64,000 nucleotides of DNA from Bacteroidales bacterium (GCA_017645275.1 JAGCPH010000020.1:1-64000), one strand, 5' to 3'; shown: positions 41,793-51,264, counted from the stretch's first letter. Notes: generated by a model from the sequence alone, not told the origin. Program-made: numbers and translations.

Positions 41793-43133
41793 ATGAGATT
41801 TGTAGATTTATTTGCTGGGTTAGGAGGGTTCCATTTCGCTTTAAGCGAATTAGGGCACCAATGTGTGTTTGCTTCAGAATTGCGAGAAGATTTGCGTAAA
41901 CTCTATCAAGTTAACTTTCCTGGTACACGCATAGAAGGAGATATTACAAAGATTCGCCCTGAGGATATTCCTGTTCACGATATTTTGTGCGCAGGTTTCC
42001 CTTGTCAGCCATTTAGCCAAGCAGGTAAAAGGCAAGGGTTCAATGATGAAAAAGATCGAGGCAACCTTTTTACGTATATCTGCAATATTTTGGAGTATCA
42101 CCATCCCCAATATGTCATCCTCGAAAATGTTTCAAACTTGAAAGGTCACGATGGGGGAAACACCTGGAGAACAATACGACAGATGCTTGATAATCTTGAC
42201 TATGAGGTAGCAGAACCGGCTATTCTATCTCCCCACGAGTGGGGTATTCCGCAGCATCGCCGTCGTATTTACATTGTTTGCAGATACCGTCAAAATGGCA
42301 ACCTTGGGTACTTCAAGTTTCCTCTGCCACCAAAGAAAAAAAGTAGCAATATCAAACAAATCATAGATGAAGCGGAACCAGACTATATTAAATTGAAACC
42401 GGAAACTCGTGAACAATTGGCAATCTGGCAGGAGTTTATTGACCAAACGATTGCTCATGGTCAAAAGATACCTCGTTTCCCAATATGGGCAATGGAGTTT
42501 GGTGCAAACTATGAATATATCGACAAGGCACCAGCTTTCCAGACACTCAAGCAGCTAAGAGGCAAACGTGGTCACCTTGGAACTTTAATAGATGCTTCGA
42601 CTAAAGAAAAATGTCTTGATAGTTTACCCATCTATGCTCAAACGAATAAAAGTACGACTTTTCCTGACTGGAAAATCAGTTATATAAAGCAGAATCGTGA
42701 GTTCTATCAAAAGAACAAGGAATGGCTTGACTCATGGCTTGCTAAGGTAAAGAATTACGAAAATAGTCATTTGAAGATGGAGTGGAATTGTGGAGATGCC
42801 GCTTCGCCAACTCTTGAAGATAAGATAATTCAGTTTAGAGCTTCTGGCATTCGTGTGAAGTTGCCTACATTCTCGCCTGCTCTGAATTTGGTAGGAACAC
42901 AAATTCCAATATTCCCTTGGGTAAAACTGCCAAAAGAAACGTTGCAACCAGGCGAACCTGATCACGGTAGATACATGACGCGTTGGGAAGCCGCCAAACT
43001 ACAAGGCATGAAGAAATTGAGATTTGAAGATGAGACCTTCGCACTTTCGGTGCAACGCTCGTTTGAGGCATTAGGAAATGCTGTAAATGTGACAATCGTA
43101 AAACATATTGCTAAAAACCTGATTGAAGAATGA
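41793..43133 (+). CDS. DNA (cytosine-5) methyltransferase
   Basis: This 446-residue C5-MTase has the ordered motifs DLFAGLGGF (I), GFPCQPFSQAG (IV, catalytic Cys71), ENVSNL (VI) and QHRRRIYIV (VIII). A long target-recognition region follows, ending in the TRWEAAKLQGM-type motif IX and FEALGNAVNV (X). It would protect host DNA by methylating cytosine in an unknown target. The ATG at 41793 gives the canonical N-terminus, and an in-frame ATG at 41772 adds only seven residues. It is the first gene of a tight five-gene operon and overlaps the next by 4 bp. Codon use is more AT-rich than in flanking core genes. Confidence 0.94.
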   Translation: MRFVDLFAGLGGFHFALSELGHQCVFASELREDLRKLYQVNFPGTRIEGDITKIRPEDIPVHDILCAGFPCQPFSQAGKRQGFNDEKDRGNLFTYICNILEYHHPQYVILENVSNLKGHDGGNTWRTIRQMLDNLDYEVAEPAILSPHEWGIPQHRRRIYIVCRYRQNGNLGYFKFPLPPKKKSSNIKQIIDEAEPDYIKLKPETREQLAIWQEFIDQTIAHGQKIPRFPIWAMEFGANYEYIDKAPAFQTLKQLRGKRGHLGTLIDASTKEKCLDSLPIYAQTNKSTTFPDWKISYIKQNREFYQKNKEWLDSWLAKVKNYENSHLKMEWNCGDAASPTLEDKIIQFRASGIRVKLPTFSPALNLVGTQIPIFPWVKLPKETLQPGEPDHGRYMTRWEAAKLQGMKKLRFEDETFALSVQRSFEALGNAVNVTIVKHIAKNLIEE

Positions 43134-44650
43134 ATGACGGTAAAATATCAGTAGTAGACATCACGATAGGAGCCAACATGTATGGTCGTATTTCGGACAT
43201 AACCAATACCCCATCACACGTATTGGCAGAGTTCGTTGACAATGCCATACAGTCTTATAAAGACAAAAAGGCTGAGTTGCAGTCGCAAGATTCTGATTAC
43301 AAGCTAAAAGTTGATATAACGTTTGAATGGGATCCTGAAGATGATAATCGTGCGTCGAAGATAACTATAAGAGACAATGCAGGAGGTATTGGCGAAAGTA
43401 AATTCGTAGAAGCATTCAAATTAGCTCACACCCCAGATGACAATTCCGGTCTTAATGAGTTCGGAATGGGAATGAAGACTGCAGCCTTGTGGCTTGGCGA
43501 AGTATGGAGTGTGGAGAGTTCGGCTATAGGAGAGGATATTTCAAGAAAAATTGTTTTTGATTTGAATAATGTTATGGCAAATGAGTTAAAGACTTTACCC
43601 GTTACCCATAAGCCTGAATACACTAAAGAGCACTATACGCTTGTCACCATTTCTTCGCCAACAAAGAATGTCCCTTCGATAAAAAGTCTTCCAAAGATTA
43701 AGGACGAATTAGCCAGCATCTATAGAAAATATCTAAGAACTAATGAAATAGAAATAGTTGTCAATGACCAAAAATTAACTTTTGAAGATCCCACAATCTT
43801 AACAGCCCCATTCCACAAGAAACCAGGGACGCCAGAAGGTGATAAACTGTATTGGAGGAAAGATATAGATTTCCGTTTCGGGAAATATCGAGCTACGGGT
43901 TTCATAGCTATATTAAAAACCATTCAGCAAACTAAGAACGGTCTTGCTTTATTGCGCAGAGGACGTGTTGTCGTGGGTGCTGATACAGATGGAAGGTATT
44001 ACCCTAAGGTGCTTTTTGGTGCCATGGGTAACTTTCGATTTAAACGTTTGTTCGGTGAATTAGAGTTAGAAGGCTTTGATGTCGCTTTTAACAAAAATGA
44101 CATTCAAGACCGTGAAAATCTTGAAATGTTGATGGAGGCTTTAAAAAGTGAAATCCATACTAAAGAGTTTGATTTATTTACACAGGCAGAAAACTATCGA
44201 GAAGATGAAAGGGCCAAGCAGGTAAAGAAAATTGTAAGGGGACATAACACGTCGAAAGAAAAGAACCAAAAGATAGAGATAGTAACTCACCCTTTGCCTA
44301 TTGTTCAACCTATACCACAACCTGTTATACCCGTTGAGCCGACGGTAATAGATGAGTATACAGATGTGTATGTGATTAATGGCATCCAATACACATTGAA
44401 TGTGCAATTCGTTGAGAGCGGAAAAGATCTCGTATGGATAGCTATTGACAAAGCGAAAGATGGAGAAATAATTTGTAATATAAATACAAGCCATCCCTAC
44501 TTCTCTCACTTTGGCAAACCAACGCCAGCTATTATTGCTCTACTGAAAACAATAGCGATTGCAAAATATATTGCTCAAAAGAAAGGCAATGACTCTACTG
44601 GCGAAATGCTTGAAAACTTCAATCAATTAATTCTCAAAACAAAGGTATAA
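43130..44650 (+). CDS. MORC/MutL-like GHKL ATPase
   Basis: This 506-residue protein has an N-terminal GHKL ATPase fold. Motif N is EFVDNAI (Glu34, Asn38), motif G1 is DNAGGIG (82-87), and motif G2 is FGMGMKTA (111-118). An S5-like transducer domain with ALLRRGRVVVGA follows. The C-terminal ~120 residues form a separate domain. GHKL ATPases of this type, related to eukaryotic MORC, are known in restriction-modification operons next to cytosine methylases, Z1 proteins and nucleases. They probably act as ATP-dependent clamps or switches. It overlaps the methyltransferase gene by 4 bp (ATGA). Confidence 0.88.
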   Translation: MNDGKISVVDITIGANMYGRISDITNTPSHVLAEFVDNAIQSYKDKKAELQSQDSDYKLKVDITFEWDPEDDNRASKITIRDNAGGIGESKFVEAFKLAHTPDDNSGLNEFGMGMKTAALWLGEVWSVESSAIGEDISRKIVFDLNNVMANELKTLPVTHKPEYTKEHYTLVTISSPTKNVPSIKSLPKIKDELASIYRKYLRTNEIEIVVNDQKLTFEDPTILTAPFHKKPGTPEGDKLYWRKDIDFRFGKYRATGFIAILKTIQQTKNGLALLRRGRVVVGADTDGRYYPKVLFGAMGNFRFKRLFGELELEGFDVAFNKNDIQDRENLEMLMEALKSEIHTKEFDLFTQAENYREDERAKQVKKIVRGHNTSKEKNQKIEIVTHPLPIVQPIPQPVIPVEPTVIDEYTDVYVINGIQYTLNVQFVESGKDLVWIAIDKAKDGEIICNINTSHPYFSHFGKPTPAIIALLKTIAIAKYIAQKKGNDSTGEMLENFNQLILKTKV

Positions 44651-44655
44651 GGACT

Positions 44656-46992
44656 ATGCAGAAGATTATCATCAACAATACTACAACTCCAAGTGAGAAC
44701 GCGCATCCCTCTGTGCTTAACGAGGTTCAGATGGGAGAACACTTCAATGCCTTTGTTGAATCACAGAAGCAAGGCGTGAAACCTGATGGAAGCTATAGGC
44801 GCAAAGGTATTACCACCCTTGGTGCTGCTAATCTGCGTGAAGAGACGATGCATATTCTTTCGCATTGCAATCCCCATAATGCTACGCAGAATCCTGAAAC
44901 CACACACCTTGTGGTTGGTTATGTGCAAAGTGGAAAAACCATGTCGTTTACTGGCTTAACAGCATTGGCACTCGACAATGGCTATCGCGTCGTCATCTAT
45001 TTGGCTGGTACGAAGAATAATTTGTTGAACCAGACAGCCCAACGACTGGAAAAAGACTTGATTGGAAAGAATGGTCAGAACAAAGACTTCTATCGTTTGC
45101 ATAAAGACCCCAATCCAGACGAGGCTGAGCAAATTGCAGGTCATCTGTTCTTGTCGAGCCATCCTATTATTCTTATCCCCATCCTGAAGCACTGGAAGCA
45201 TATTGATAAGTTGGTTCAGATTCTTACAGACCCTGATTTCAAGGATGCAATGGAGGGTGAAACTGTCCTAATCATTGACGATGAAGCAGATCAGGCTTCG
45301 CTTAACAGCTATGGTCGCAAGAATAGCAAGAGGGATGCTGATGGATTAACAGAAGAAGAACAGCAATCGAAGACCTATGAATCTATCCTGAAGATGAGAG
45401 CTGTGCTGCCTGGCAATACATATATCCAATATACAGCTACACCACAGGCAAACATTCTTATAAGTATGCAAGACTTGTTGTCGCCAAAGAGTCATACGCT
45501 GCTAACTCCAGGCGAAGGCTATATTGGTGGCAAACTCTATTTTGGCAAGGGGCAGAATCACGATTTGTTCAATGGTGCTCTTGTGCTCAACATTCCTGAT
45601 GATGAAGTGTTCCACAAGAAAGAAAACCCGCTGAAACGAATGCCACAATCGCTAAAGGACGCTTTGATGCTTCACATATTGGCAGTTGCTATTGTCGTTA
45701 AGTGTCTGCGTATTGATGATGTGGAATACTTGTCGATGATGGTACACCCTGACAACACGAAACAGTGGAACAAGAGGTTTAAAGATTGGATAGATGCAGA
45801 ACTGAAGAAATGGCGCAAGCTACTTCGCAAGCCAGATGGAGAAATCGACAAGGAGGAAATGATGACTCGTTTCGAGAATCTTTATCTGATGGCTGTTGGA
45901 TTCTATGATGAATATGAAAGGCCATCATTTGATGAAATCAAGAAGTTCATCCCTGATGTTCTGAACGATTATAAGACATACCTTGTCAATACTGATGCAG
46001 AGGCAGAAACAGAGATTGACTGGAATCGCTATAGTATGCATATTCTCGTGGGTGCAGAAATGCTGAATCGTGGTTTTACCGTTGAGAAGTTGGCCACCAC
46101 TTATATGCCAAGATATACCAAAGGGTCATCCAATGCGGACACAATCCAGCAAAGATGCCGTTTCTTTGGTTATAAGGATGATTATATCAAGTCTTGTAGA
46201 GTATTCCTGCCCTCATGGTCAGTTGCTGACTACATGGAATACATTACCCATGAAGAGGAACTTCGCGCTACTTTGGCATCATGTGATACACTGGCTCAAG
46301 CTGAGCGCAAGATATTACTATCACCACGCCTAAGACCAACACGCTCTAATGTGCTGCCTATTTCTGTGGTCAACACCAAGTTGAAAGGTATGCATGGAAT
46401 GCAGGCGTTTGAGAGCAAAGATCGTATCGAATCAAACGATAAGGTGGTTAATGCATTCTTAACTGCGCATGAAAATGACTTTGTGGTTCACGATGAATAT
46501 ACGACAGCAGACCGTACCCATAGGTGGATGAAACTGCCAGTTGAAGATGCCATTGAGTTCTTGGACTCTTTCCGCTTTGGCAATTATCAGGATGCAGCTC
46601 GCAAGGCAGCTACTATCAGATACCTGCGCTATCTCTCTGGTTCTGACAATCCAGATGCCTTGAAGTATGTCTATTTCATACAAATGGCCTATGCCGCTCC
46701 TATTCGTAAACGTTCGTTTGACAAAACAACTTTGCGACTTGCAGAAAATACAGCTCTGTTTGCAGGTCCAAGTTCTGCAGGCGATTCCACCAACTATCCT
46801 GGCGACAGCAAAATCTGTGGCGATGACTCTATTACAATCCAATTGCACCATATCTACTTGGATGGTGCTGAACTGGGATTCCCTCATGAAGCATATACAT
46901 TGGCTATCAATTATCCTGTTCATTTGGCAATCAACTACTGTGAAAGCGAGAAGACTTTGCAGGAGGATGAGGAAGAGAGCGATAACGATTAA
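44656..46992 (+). CDS. Z1-domain SF2 helicase-like ATPase
   Basis: This 778-residue protein has a Walker A GYVQSGKTMS (Lys94), a DEAD-like Walker B IIDDEADQAS (208-214) and motif III YTATPQANIL (259-268). The Z1 core has the HILVGAEMLNRGFTVEKLATTYM segment and an arginine-finger region TIQQRCRFFGYK. Z1 proteins are associated with MORC-type restriction operons and probably translocate or remodel DNA for the nuclease. It lies 5 bp after the ATPase gene and 11 bp before the nuclease gene. Confidence 0.92.
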   Translation: MQKIIINNTTTPSENAHPSVLNEVQMGEHFNAFVESQKQGVKPDGSYRRKGITTLGAANLREETMHILSHCNPHNATQNPETTHLVVGYVQSGKTMSFTGLTALALDNGYRVVIYLAGTKNNLLNQTAQRLEKDLIGKNGQNKDFYRLHKDPNPDEAEQIAGHLFLSSHPIILIPILKHWKHIDKLVQILTDPDFKDAMEGETVLIIDDEADQASLNSYGRKNSKRDADGLTEEEQQSKTYESILKMRAVLPGNTYIQYTATPQANILISMQDLLSPKSHTLLTPGEGYIGGKLYFGKGQNHDLFNGALVLNIPDDEVFHKKENPLKRMPQSLKDALMLHILAVAIVVKCLRIDDVEYLSMMVHPDNTKQWNKRFKDWIDAELKKWRKLLRKPDGEIDKEEMMTRFENLYLMAVGFYDEYERPSFDEIKKFIPDVLNDYKTYLVNTDAEAETEIDWNRYSMHILVGAEMLNRGFTVEKLATTYMPRYTKGSSNADTIQQRCRFFGYKDDYIKSCRVFLPSWSVADYMEYITHEEELRATLASCDTLAQAERKILLSPRLRPTRSNVLPISVVNTKLKGMHGMQAFESKDRIESNDKVVNAFLTAHENDFVVHDEYTTADRTHRWMKLPVEDAIEFLDSFRFGNYQDAARKAATIRYLRYLSGSDNPDALKYVYFIQMAYAAPIRKRSFDKTTLRLAENTALFAGPSSAGDSTNYPGDSKICGDDSITIQLHHIYLDGAELGFPHEAYTLAINYPVHLAINYCESEKTLQEDEEESDND

Positions 46993-47003
46993 AGAGACAG
47001 ACT

Positions 47004-48011
47004 ATGCAGAGAAGAAAATTGTTTGAACAATTGAAAGCCCTTCGCGAGGGTCAGTCTGAAAGAAGAGAGTTTCCTGTCATTCCTTTGGAAGGCATGTTAC
47101 ATAAAGTGGGCGTGTCTGTAGAAGGCTATCCCAAGTTCTTTATATATACGAATGATACTGCGTCTTCAACCAAGAATACAACGCTGGAGATTCTTTCAGT
47201 AGAGTATAATCTTTCCTGTACGTTTGTAGATGATAATGCGGCTGAAACACCTCACCTCTATACGGTCATTACGCTTCGCTCCTTGGATATGACCCTACAA
47301 TCAGAATTTATCGATATTGTATTGATGATGCTTCAGCGACTGTCAGAAATACCATCCAAGCGAGAGATCGCTATTGAGGTGGAGAACTTGATTTCGATAT
47401 TCTCAGCAATGTCCTGTCCTCCACGCAAGCAGATTCAGGGATTGTGGGCAGAGTTATTGGTTATTGAGCGTAGTTTGGTGCCAGAAGCAGTCATTAATGC
47501 CTGGCATGAATCACCAACATCAAAATATGATTTCACCTTGGGGCGCGACAAGGTGGAGGTAAAAAGTACATCTGGCGAAGAACGCAAGCACCATTTCTCG
47601 TTAGATCAGTTGAATCCTTCACGTAATTCAAGATTACTGATAGCATCAATTATCGTCAGGGAATCTGGTCATGGTAATGGAGGAATGTCTGTACGTGAAC
47701 TCTATGACAAGATTTGTACGAGAGTGACTTCTATCGATGCTCGAATGCACTTATATCAGGTCATAGCAGAAACGATAGGTACAGACATGCACAAAATGGA
47801 AAATGTGTTCTTTGACTACGTCGAAGCATCAGACACCCTTCGATTTTATGATGCGAATGAAGTGCCAGGCATCAGCAAGAACGGTATTATGCAAGGTGTT
47901 TCGAGCGTTGGTTTTAACAGCGACTTGACAGGAGTGGTTGACGTTCTAAGTCCAGAGTCTACATTCTCTGTTGCAGACAGCCCATTGTTTAATAGTTTAT
48001 TTAAGAAGTAG
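47004..48011 (+). CDS. PD-(D/E)XK nuclease, DUF4420-like
   Basis: This 335-residue protein has a restriction-endonuclease core in its middle. Glu150 lies in GLWAELLVIE, Asp176 in SKYDFTLG, and Glu185-x-Lys187 in KVEVKSTS. These are the expected E-D-ExK residues, so it should be the DNA-cutting subunit. The pattern and the neighbourhood fit the DUF4420 family. It is followed after 2 bp by the last operon gene. Confidence 0.85.
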   Translation: MQRRKLFEQLKALREGQSERREFPVIPLEGMLHKVGVSVEGYPKFFIYTNDTASSTKNTTLEILSVEYNLSCTFVDDNAAETPHLYTVITLRSLDMTLQSEFIDIVLMMLQRLSEIPSKREIAIEVENLISIFSAMSCPPRKQIQGLWAELLVIERSLVPEAVINAWHESPTSKYDFTLGRDKVEVKSTSGEERKHHFSLDQLNPSRNSRLLIASIIVRESGHGNGGMSVRELYDKICTRVTSIDARMHLYQVIAETIGTDMHKMENVFFDYVEASDTLRFYDANEVPGISKNGIMQGVSSVGFNSDLTGVVDVLSPESTFSVADSPLFNSLFKK

Positions 48012-48013
48012 AT

Positions 48014-49837
48014 ATGGGAAAGTTGAGTGGTAAGGTTTTGATGGAAATCTTTGAGCAGGCGTTTAAAGATTCCGCCACCTATAAACGTCTGGATTCGGAA
48101 CGCAACAATCCAGGTCATATCATGTTTAATGGTGAAGAGTATTATGTGTATATCAAAAATCTCTCCCCTGCATATTTTGAAAATCCAGACGTATGGCGCG
48201 CTCAAATGACGGGTATTGATGCCCTGAAAGAAATTAAAGAGTCAAATGCTACTTTTGTACTTCTTGGTTTCGATTCAGATAACGATGTATATGCGACATG
48301 GGATCCTACTAAAGTTAAGCAAAGAATTGGAACTGCAAGTAGCCCTTCGTTATATTCTCGCCTGTCATTGCAGCAAGAAGTGTCAAAAACAGGAGAAATC
48401 AGATCGATGACACTAAATAATGATTTGCAGGTTCTGGTCTTCCCACTTGATAGTTTGGTTGATGTTTTTTCAAGTCTAAATGAGTTCTTCCCTGATACAT
48501 CCGATTATGTTGCAATGGGATCAAAGCGTAGGGTAGATGCAAATATGGCCTATAAGAAATTAACAAACATGCATCAACTTGATGATTTTGCAAAATACTT
48601 AATTTCAATAGGGATTTCCTCATCCGACATAAGTCAAATGTGCAGATCTGTAAAAAGCATTATTTCAAGCGGGGTCATCTCTTGGCATCGGAAAATTTTC
48701 CTTGCTCATGATTCAATAAGTGAATATAAAGAAGCTGCAGAGGAACTATTCTCACTTCAAAGTGTAAGGGATTTAGGATGGGATGATAGATATCGTGTAC
48801 CCTTCCTTTCATACATTGATTTTCTTCAAAAGAAGCACTTCCCATCAACGTTTGAAGACGTGACAGATAAAAACGAAGATATAACTGAAGACCAAGAGAT
48901 AGAAGTAGAAACTTCAGATGAAGAAAGAAACTTGGAATCTGATTACGAGGATGAATATGGGAATTTGGTAAAATTGATGAACCCTGAATTACTGAAACAA
49001 CTTCGACCTTACCTTGATAAAGAGTATCCATCTTTGCCACCTGCATATAATATTATTGAAGATTTCTATCATAATAGATACCCTAAAATGCAGATGAAAG
49101 ATTGGGGGCGGTTGATAAAAGAAATAGATTGGTCCAGGTGTAATGAAGACGGAATTATCCCCGAAGAAGTAAAAGCAAGTAAGAGAAAAACTCATATTCT
49201 ACGTGTTGTTTTTCCTGATGGTCGTGTTGTTGAGGATAAGAATGTAAGTACAACTTATTGCGAATTTATAAAAGAAGTTGGAGCAGAAGAAATAAGCATT
49301 CTAGGAATATCTCATGCTGGAGTGAATATTGTTTCTAAAGAATTAGATTCTAAATATGCAAATTATCAGCGAGATATTGGGGATGGCTGGTATGTTATGA
49401 CCAATAGTTCCACGCCTATCAAATATCAGGATTTGCAAAAAATCATAGAAGAGTATGGACTTGACATTAGCGTTTCTTTAGTTTCACTTGATTCTTCAAA
49501 TACGCCCTCTCTTCCTATTCCTAACGAAAAGAATGGCAAACGCGAGAAGATACGTGTTGTCTTCCCGGATGGGAGATGTATTCAACCCACGAAGGTTCTT
49601 GAAGCATTAATTGAAGTCGTTAAATATGCAGGTGTAGAACGCGTTCACTCCCTTAATATAATTTGTTGCGCAGATAATCTGATATTAAAGAATCCTGCCC
49701 CTCGTTACATCAATCCAAGTAAACCTGTTGGGGATGGCTGGCTATGTAATACGTGCTCTGATACACGTACCAAATATGATCAAATTAGATTTATTTCTGA
49801 AAAACTTAATCTCGGATTAGAAGTAGAATTAGTTTAA
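48014..49837 (+). CDS. Uncharacterised fifth protein of the MORC/Z1 operon, with duplicated C-terminal module
   Basis: This 607-residue protein was not recognised with certainty. Residues ~1-150 form an alpha/beta domain (GEEYYVYIKNLSPAYF, TGIDALKEIKE, VLLGFDSDNDVYATWDP) that may contact DNA or effectors. An acidic linker lies near residues 285-320. The last ~210 residues contain two related modules of about 95 residues. Each opens with VVFPDGR, passes through GDGW and ends in a K-Y-D/Q-x-I/L helix (about 397-492 and 513-607). No catalytic motif is evident. Its place in the operon suggests target recognition or effector control. Confidence 0.6.
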   Translation: MGKLSGKVLMEIFEQAFKDSATYKRLDSERNNPGHIMFNGEEYYVYIKNLSPAYFENPDVWRAQMTGIDALKEIKESNATFVLLGFDSDNDVYATWDPTKVKQRIGTASSPSLYSRLSLQQEVSKTGEIRSMTLNNDLQVLVFPLDSLVDVFSSLNEFFPDTSDYVAMGSKRRVDANMAYKKLTNMHQLDDFAKYLISIGISSSDISQMCRSVKSIISSGVISWHRKIFLAHDSISEYKEAAEELFSLQSVRDLGWDDRYRVPFLSYIDFLQKKHFPSTFEDVTDKNEDITEDQEIEVETSDEERNLESDYEDEYGNLVKLMNPELLKQLRPYLDKEYPSLPPAYNIIEDFYHNRYPKMQMKDWGRLIKEIDWSRCNEDGIIPEEVKASKRKTHILRVVFPDGRVVEDKNVSTTYCEFIKEVGAEEISILGISHAGVNIVSKELDSKYANYQRDIGDGWYVMTNSSTPIKYQDLQKIIEEYGLDISVSLVSLDSSNTPSLPIPNEKNGKREKIRVVFPDGRCIQPTKVLEALIEVVKYAGVERVHSLNIICCADNLILKNPAPRYINPSKPVGDGWLCNTCSDTRTKYDQIRFISEKLNLGLEVELV

Positions 49838-49838
49838 T

Positions 49839-49892
49839 ATGCACGGAAAGATAATACCATTTAAATCATATCTTGAATCTCCGCCAAGCGAA
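49839..49892 (+). pseudogene. Truncated ORF after the defence operon
   Basis: An ATG two bases after the previous stop begins MHGKIIPFKSYLESPPSE, then runs into a dispersed repeat at about 49893. This looks like the 5' remnant of a sixth gene cut by the repeat. The continued reading frame through the repeat (to 50108) has no protein-like character. Confidence 0.4.
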
Positions 49893-50018
49893 AATCTATG
49901 GTTTCGCCCCCACGTGGTTTACAGCACCGGCCCGCGCCATACGGTGGCGGCTGAGCGTTGTATGGCCTTGACTTTTTGGTTACTTTTTGTCAAGAAAAAA
50001 GTAACAAGAAACCGCCCG
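49893..50018. repeat. Dispersed GCCCCCACGTGG repeat, copy 1
   Basis: Contains AATCTATGG, CGCCCCCACGTGGTTTACAG, CCGGCCCGCGCCATAC and TTGTATGGC. It ends with a hairpin formed by GGTTACTTTTT and AAAAAGTAAC. The spacer 49838-50216 is otherwise without genes. Confidence 0.8.
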
Positions 50019-50095
50019 TTATGGCAAAATACATTTTGCGATCAATCTCGGCATAATTGTGACGAAATATCAGACTTTAAAGCCATCAAAACTTT

Positions 50096-50174
50096 ACGCG
50101 GCGGCTGAGCATTGTATGGCGCTTGATCTTTGGGTTACTTTTTCATCAAGGGAAAAGGAAGAAAAAACCGCCTG
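50096..50174. repeat. Dispersed GCCCCCACGTGG repeat, copy 2 (right half only)
   Basis: Starts at GCGGCGGCTGAGCATTGTATGG and continues GGGTTACTTTTTCATCAAGG. The left half with the CACGTGG core is missing. Confidence 0.75.
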
Positions 50175-50190
50175 TTAAAGCAAAAATCCT

Positions 50191-50198
50191 TATCTTTG
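50191..50198 (+). promoter_or_regulatory. -7 promoter element of the small lipoprotein gene
   Basis: TATCTTTG followed by CA, 19 nt before the ATG at 50217. Confidence 0.6.
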
Positions 50199-50216
50199 CA
50201 AAAAATATCTCAAATC

Positions 50217-50768
50217 ATGAAAAGATTGTTATTCGTAATTATCGCCCTTGTATCGCTTGCATCTTGCAACACCAACGATACAAAACAATGCGAAAGCTCA
50301 ACCGAACTCCGACAAGAAGCCATCAGTGATTATCTCGTGAATGTGGTTGGGGAGGACTATCTGAAAGGTGAGGTGTGCATCCCTGCAATAATGATTGTGG
50401 CGGAAGAGAATGCCGACTCGGCACAATCGCAATACTATGGCGACTTCTGGGTGTTTTGGTATAATATCGCCGGCGATACGCTCAAGACTGTGTCGGGCGG
50501 AAACCACTCGGGATGTATGGCATTATGCCGACAAAACGGAACGTTTAAGGTGACAGACTTCGAGCAGACCGTCGACGGCGCCGGCAACGAGGCAAGCGCC
50601 AAACAGATATTCGGAGAGCATTTCGACGTCTACCGTAAAATACACTCCAACGAGGATATGCGCGAGACCGCCCGCAAAGAACAGCTTCAAGATTTTGTGA
50701 AACGTAACGGCCTGAATGTCAATTATTATCAGGATTATGGCTGGCCGGCAGTAACATTGTTTGAATAA
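50217..50768 (+). CDS. Small predicted lipoprotein of unknown function
   Basis: This 183-residue protein has a short lipoprotein signal peptide with lipobox SLASC (Cys17). The mature part has no family I can name. It contains EEN-ADSAQSQYYGDFWVFWYN and GGNHSGCMALC, and looks like a compact alpha/beta envelope domain. The start at 50217 is fixed by the promoter at 50191-50198, and an in-frame upstream ATG at 50130 lies inside a repeat. It is flanked by repeats on both sides. Confidence 0.7.
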   Translation: MKRLLFVIIALVSLASCNTNDTKQCESSTELRQEAISDYLVNVVGEDYLKGEVCIPAIMIVAEENADSAQSQYYGDFWVFWYNIAGDTLKTVSGGNHSGCMALCRQNGTFKVTDFEQTVDGAGNEASAKQIFGEHFDVYRKIHSNEDMRETARKEQLQDFVKRNGLNVNYYQDYGWPAVTLFE

Positions 50769-50983
50769 CGATTACAGATATACATTCATACTTATGTCTG
50801 GTACTTGATATTTTAGCTTCACTGATTTTGCTTTGTCTCAGCATAGCTCAAGTAACCTTGGCTCTGCATTCGACATTCGCAAAATAAGAAATGAAATGAT
50901 TTCTTATCCTAAAAAAGTTGACAGTGCCGTTTAGCGATATTTTTTTATATCTTTGCAGTGGTTATTCAAAACTTTTATGAGAA
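50769..50983. other. Intergenic spacer with a 9-bp inverted repeat
   Basis: ATAAGAAAT (50884-50892) pairs with ATTTCTTAT (50899-50907). A TATCTTTG -7 box lies at 50948-50955, 28 nt before the next gene. No gene seen. Confidence 0.5.
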
Positions 50984-51211
50984 ATGGCACAAGCAGTAAA
51001 AATAGGCGGTTTCATCTACCGCATCAATCCTAACGACGACCGGCAGTTGCAGCGTGCCACTATGGCTAGCAACAGCTGGAGCCGCGTCACCGAGTTCAAC
51101 GGGCACCACATCCTCGACATCCTCCTGGCTTCCAATGGCCGCGACATTGAGGTCTATACCGATTACGGACTTTATATCCGTGAGTATAGCGGGGGAGTGA
51201 GGAAACTCTAA
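50984..51211 (+). CDS. Small hypothetical protein (75 aa)
   Basis: Not recognised. It is a short, soluble, probably mixed alpha/beta polypeptide (IGGFIYRINPNDDRQLQRAT, then HHILDILLASNGRDIEVYTD). A good -7 box (50948-50955) precedes it and a repeated promoter cassette follows it directly, which argues that it is real. No partner gene. Confidence 0.55.
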   Translation: MAQAVKIGGFIYRINPNDDRQLQRATMASNSWSRVTEFNGHHILDILLASNGRDIEVYTDYGLYIREYSGGVRKL

Positions 51212-51215
51212 ACTT

Positions 51216-51264
51216 TTTTTCAAAAACCGGCTGCGCGATTGAAAAAAGTTTGTATTTTTGCAGG
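51216..51264 (+). promoter_or_regulatory. Repeated promoter cassette, copy 2
   Basis: TTCAAAAACCGGCTGCGCGATT followed by TATTTTTGCA (-7 box 51253-51260). Nearly identical to 40204-40252. Confidence 0.65.

Noticed and set aside
49839..50108. Continuous frame through the dispersed repeat
   Set aside because: Apart from the first ~18 codons it is encoded by repeat sequence also found at 52630, so a real protein is unlikely.
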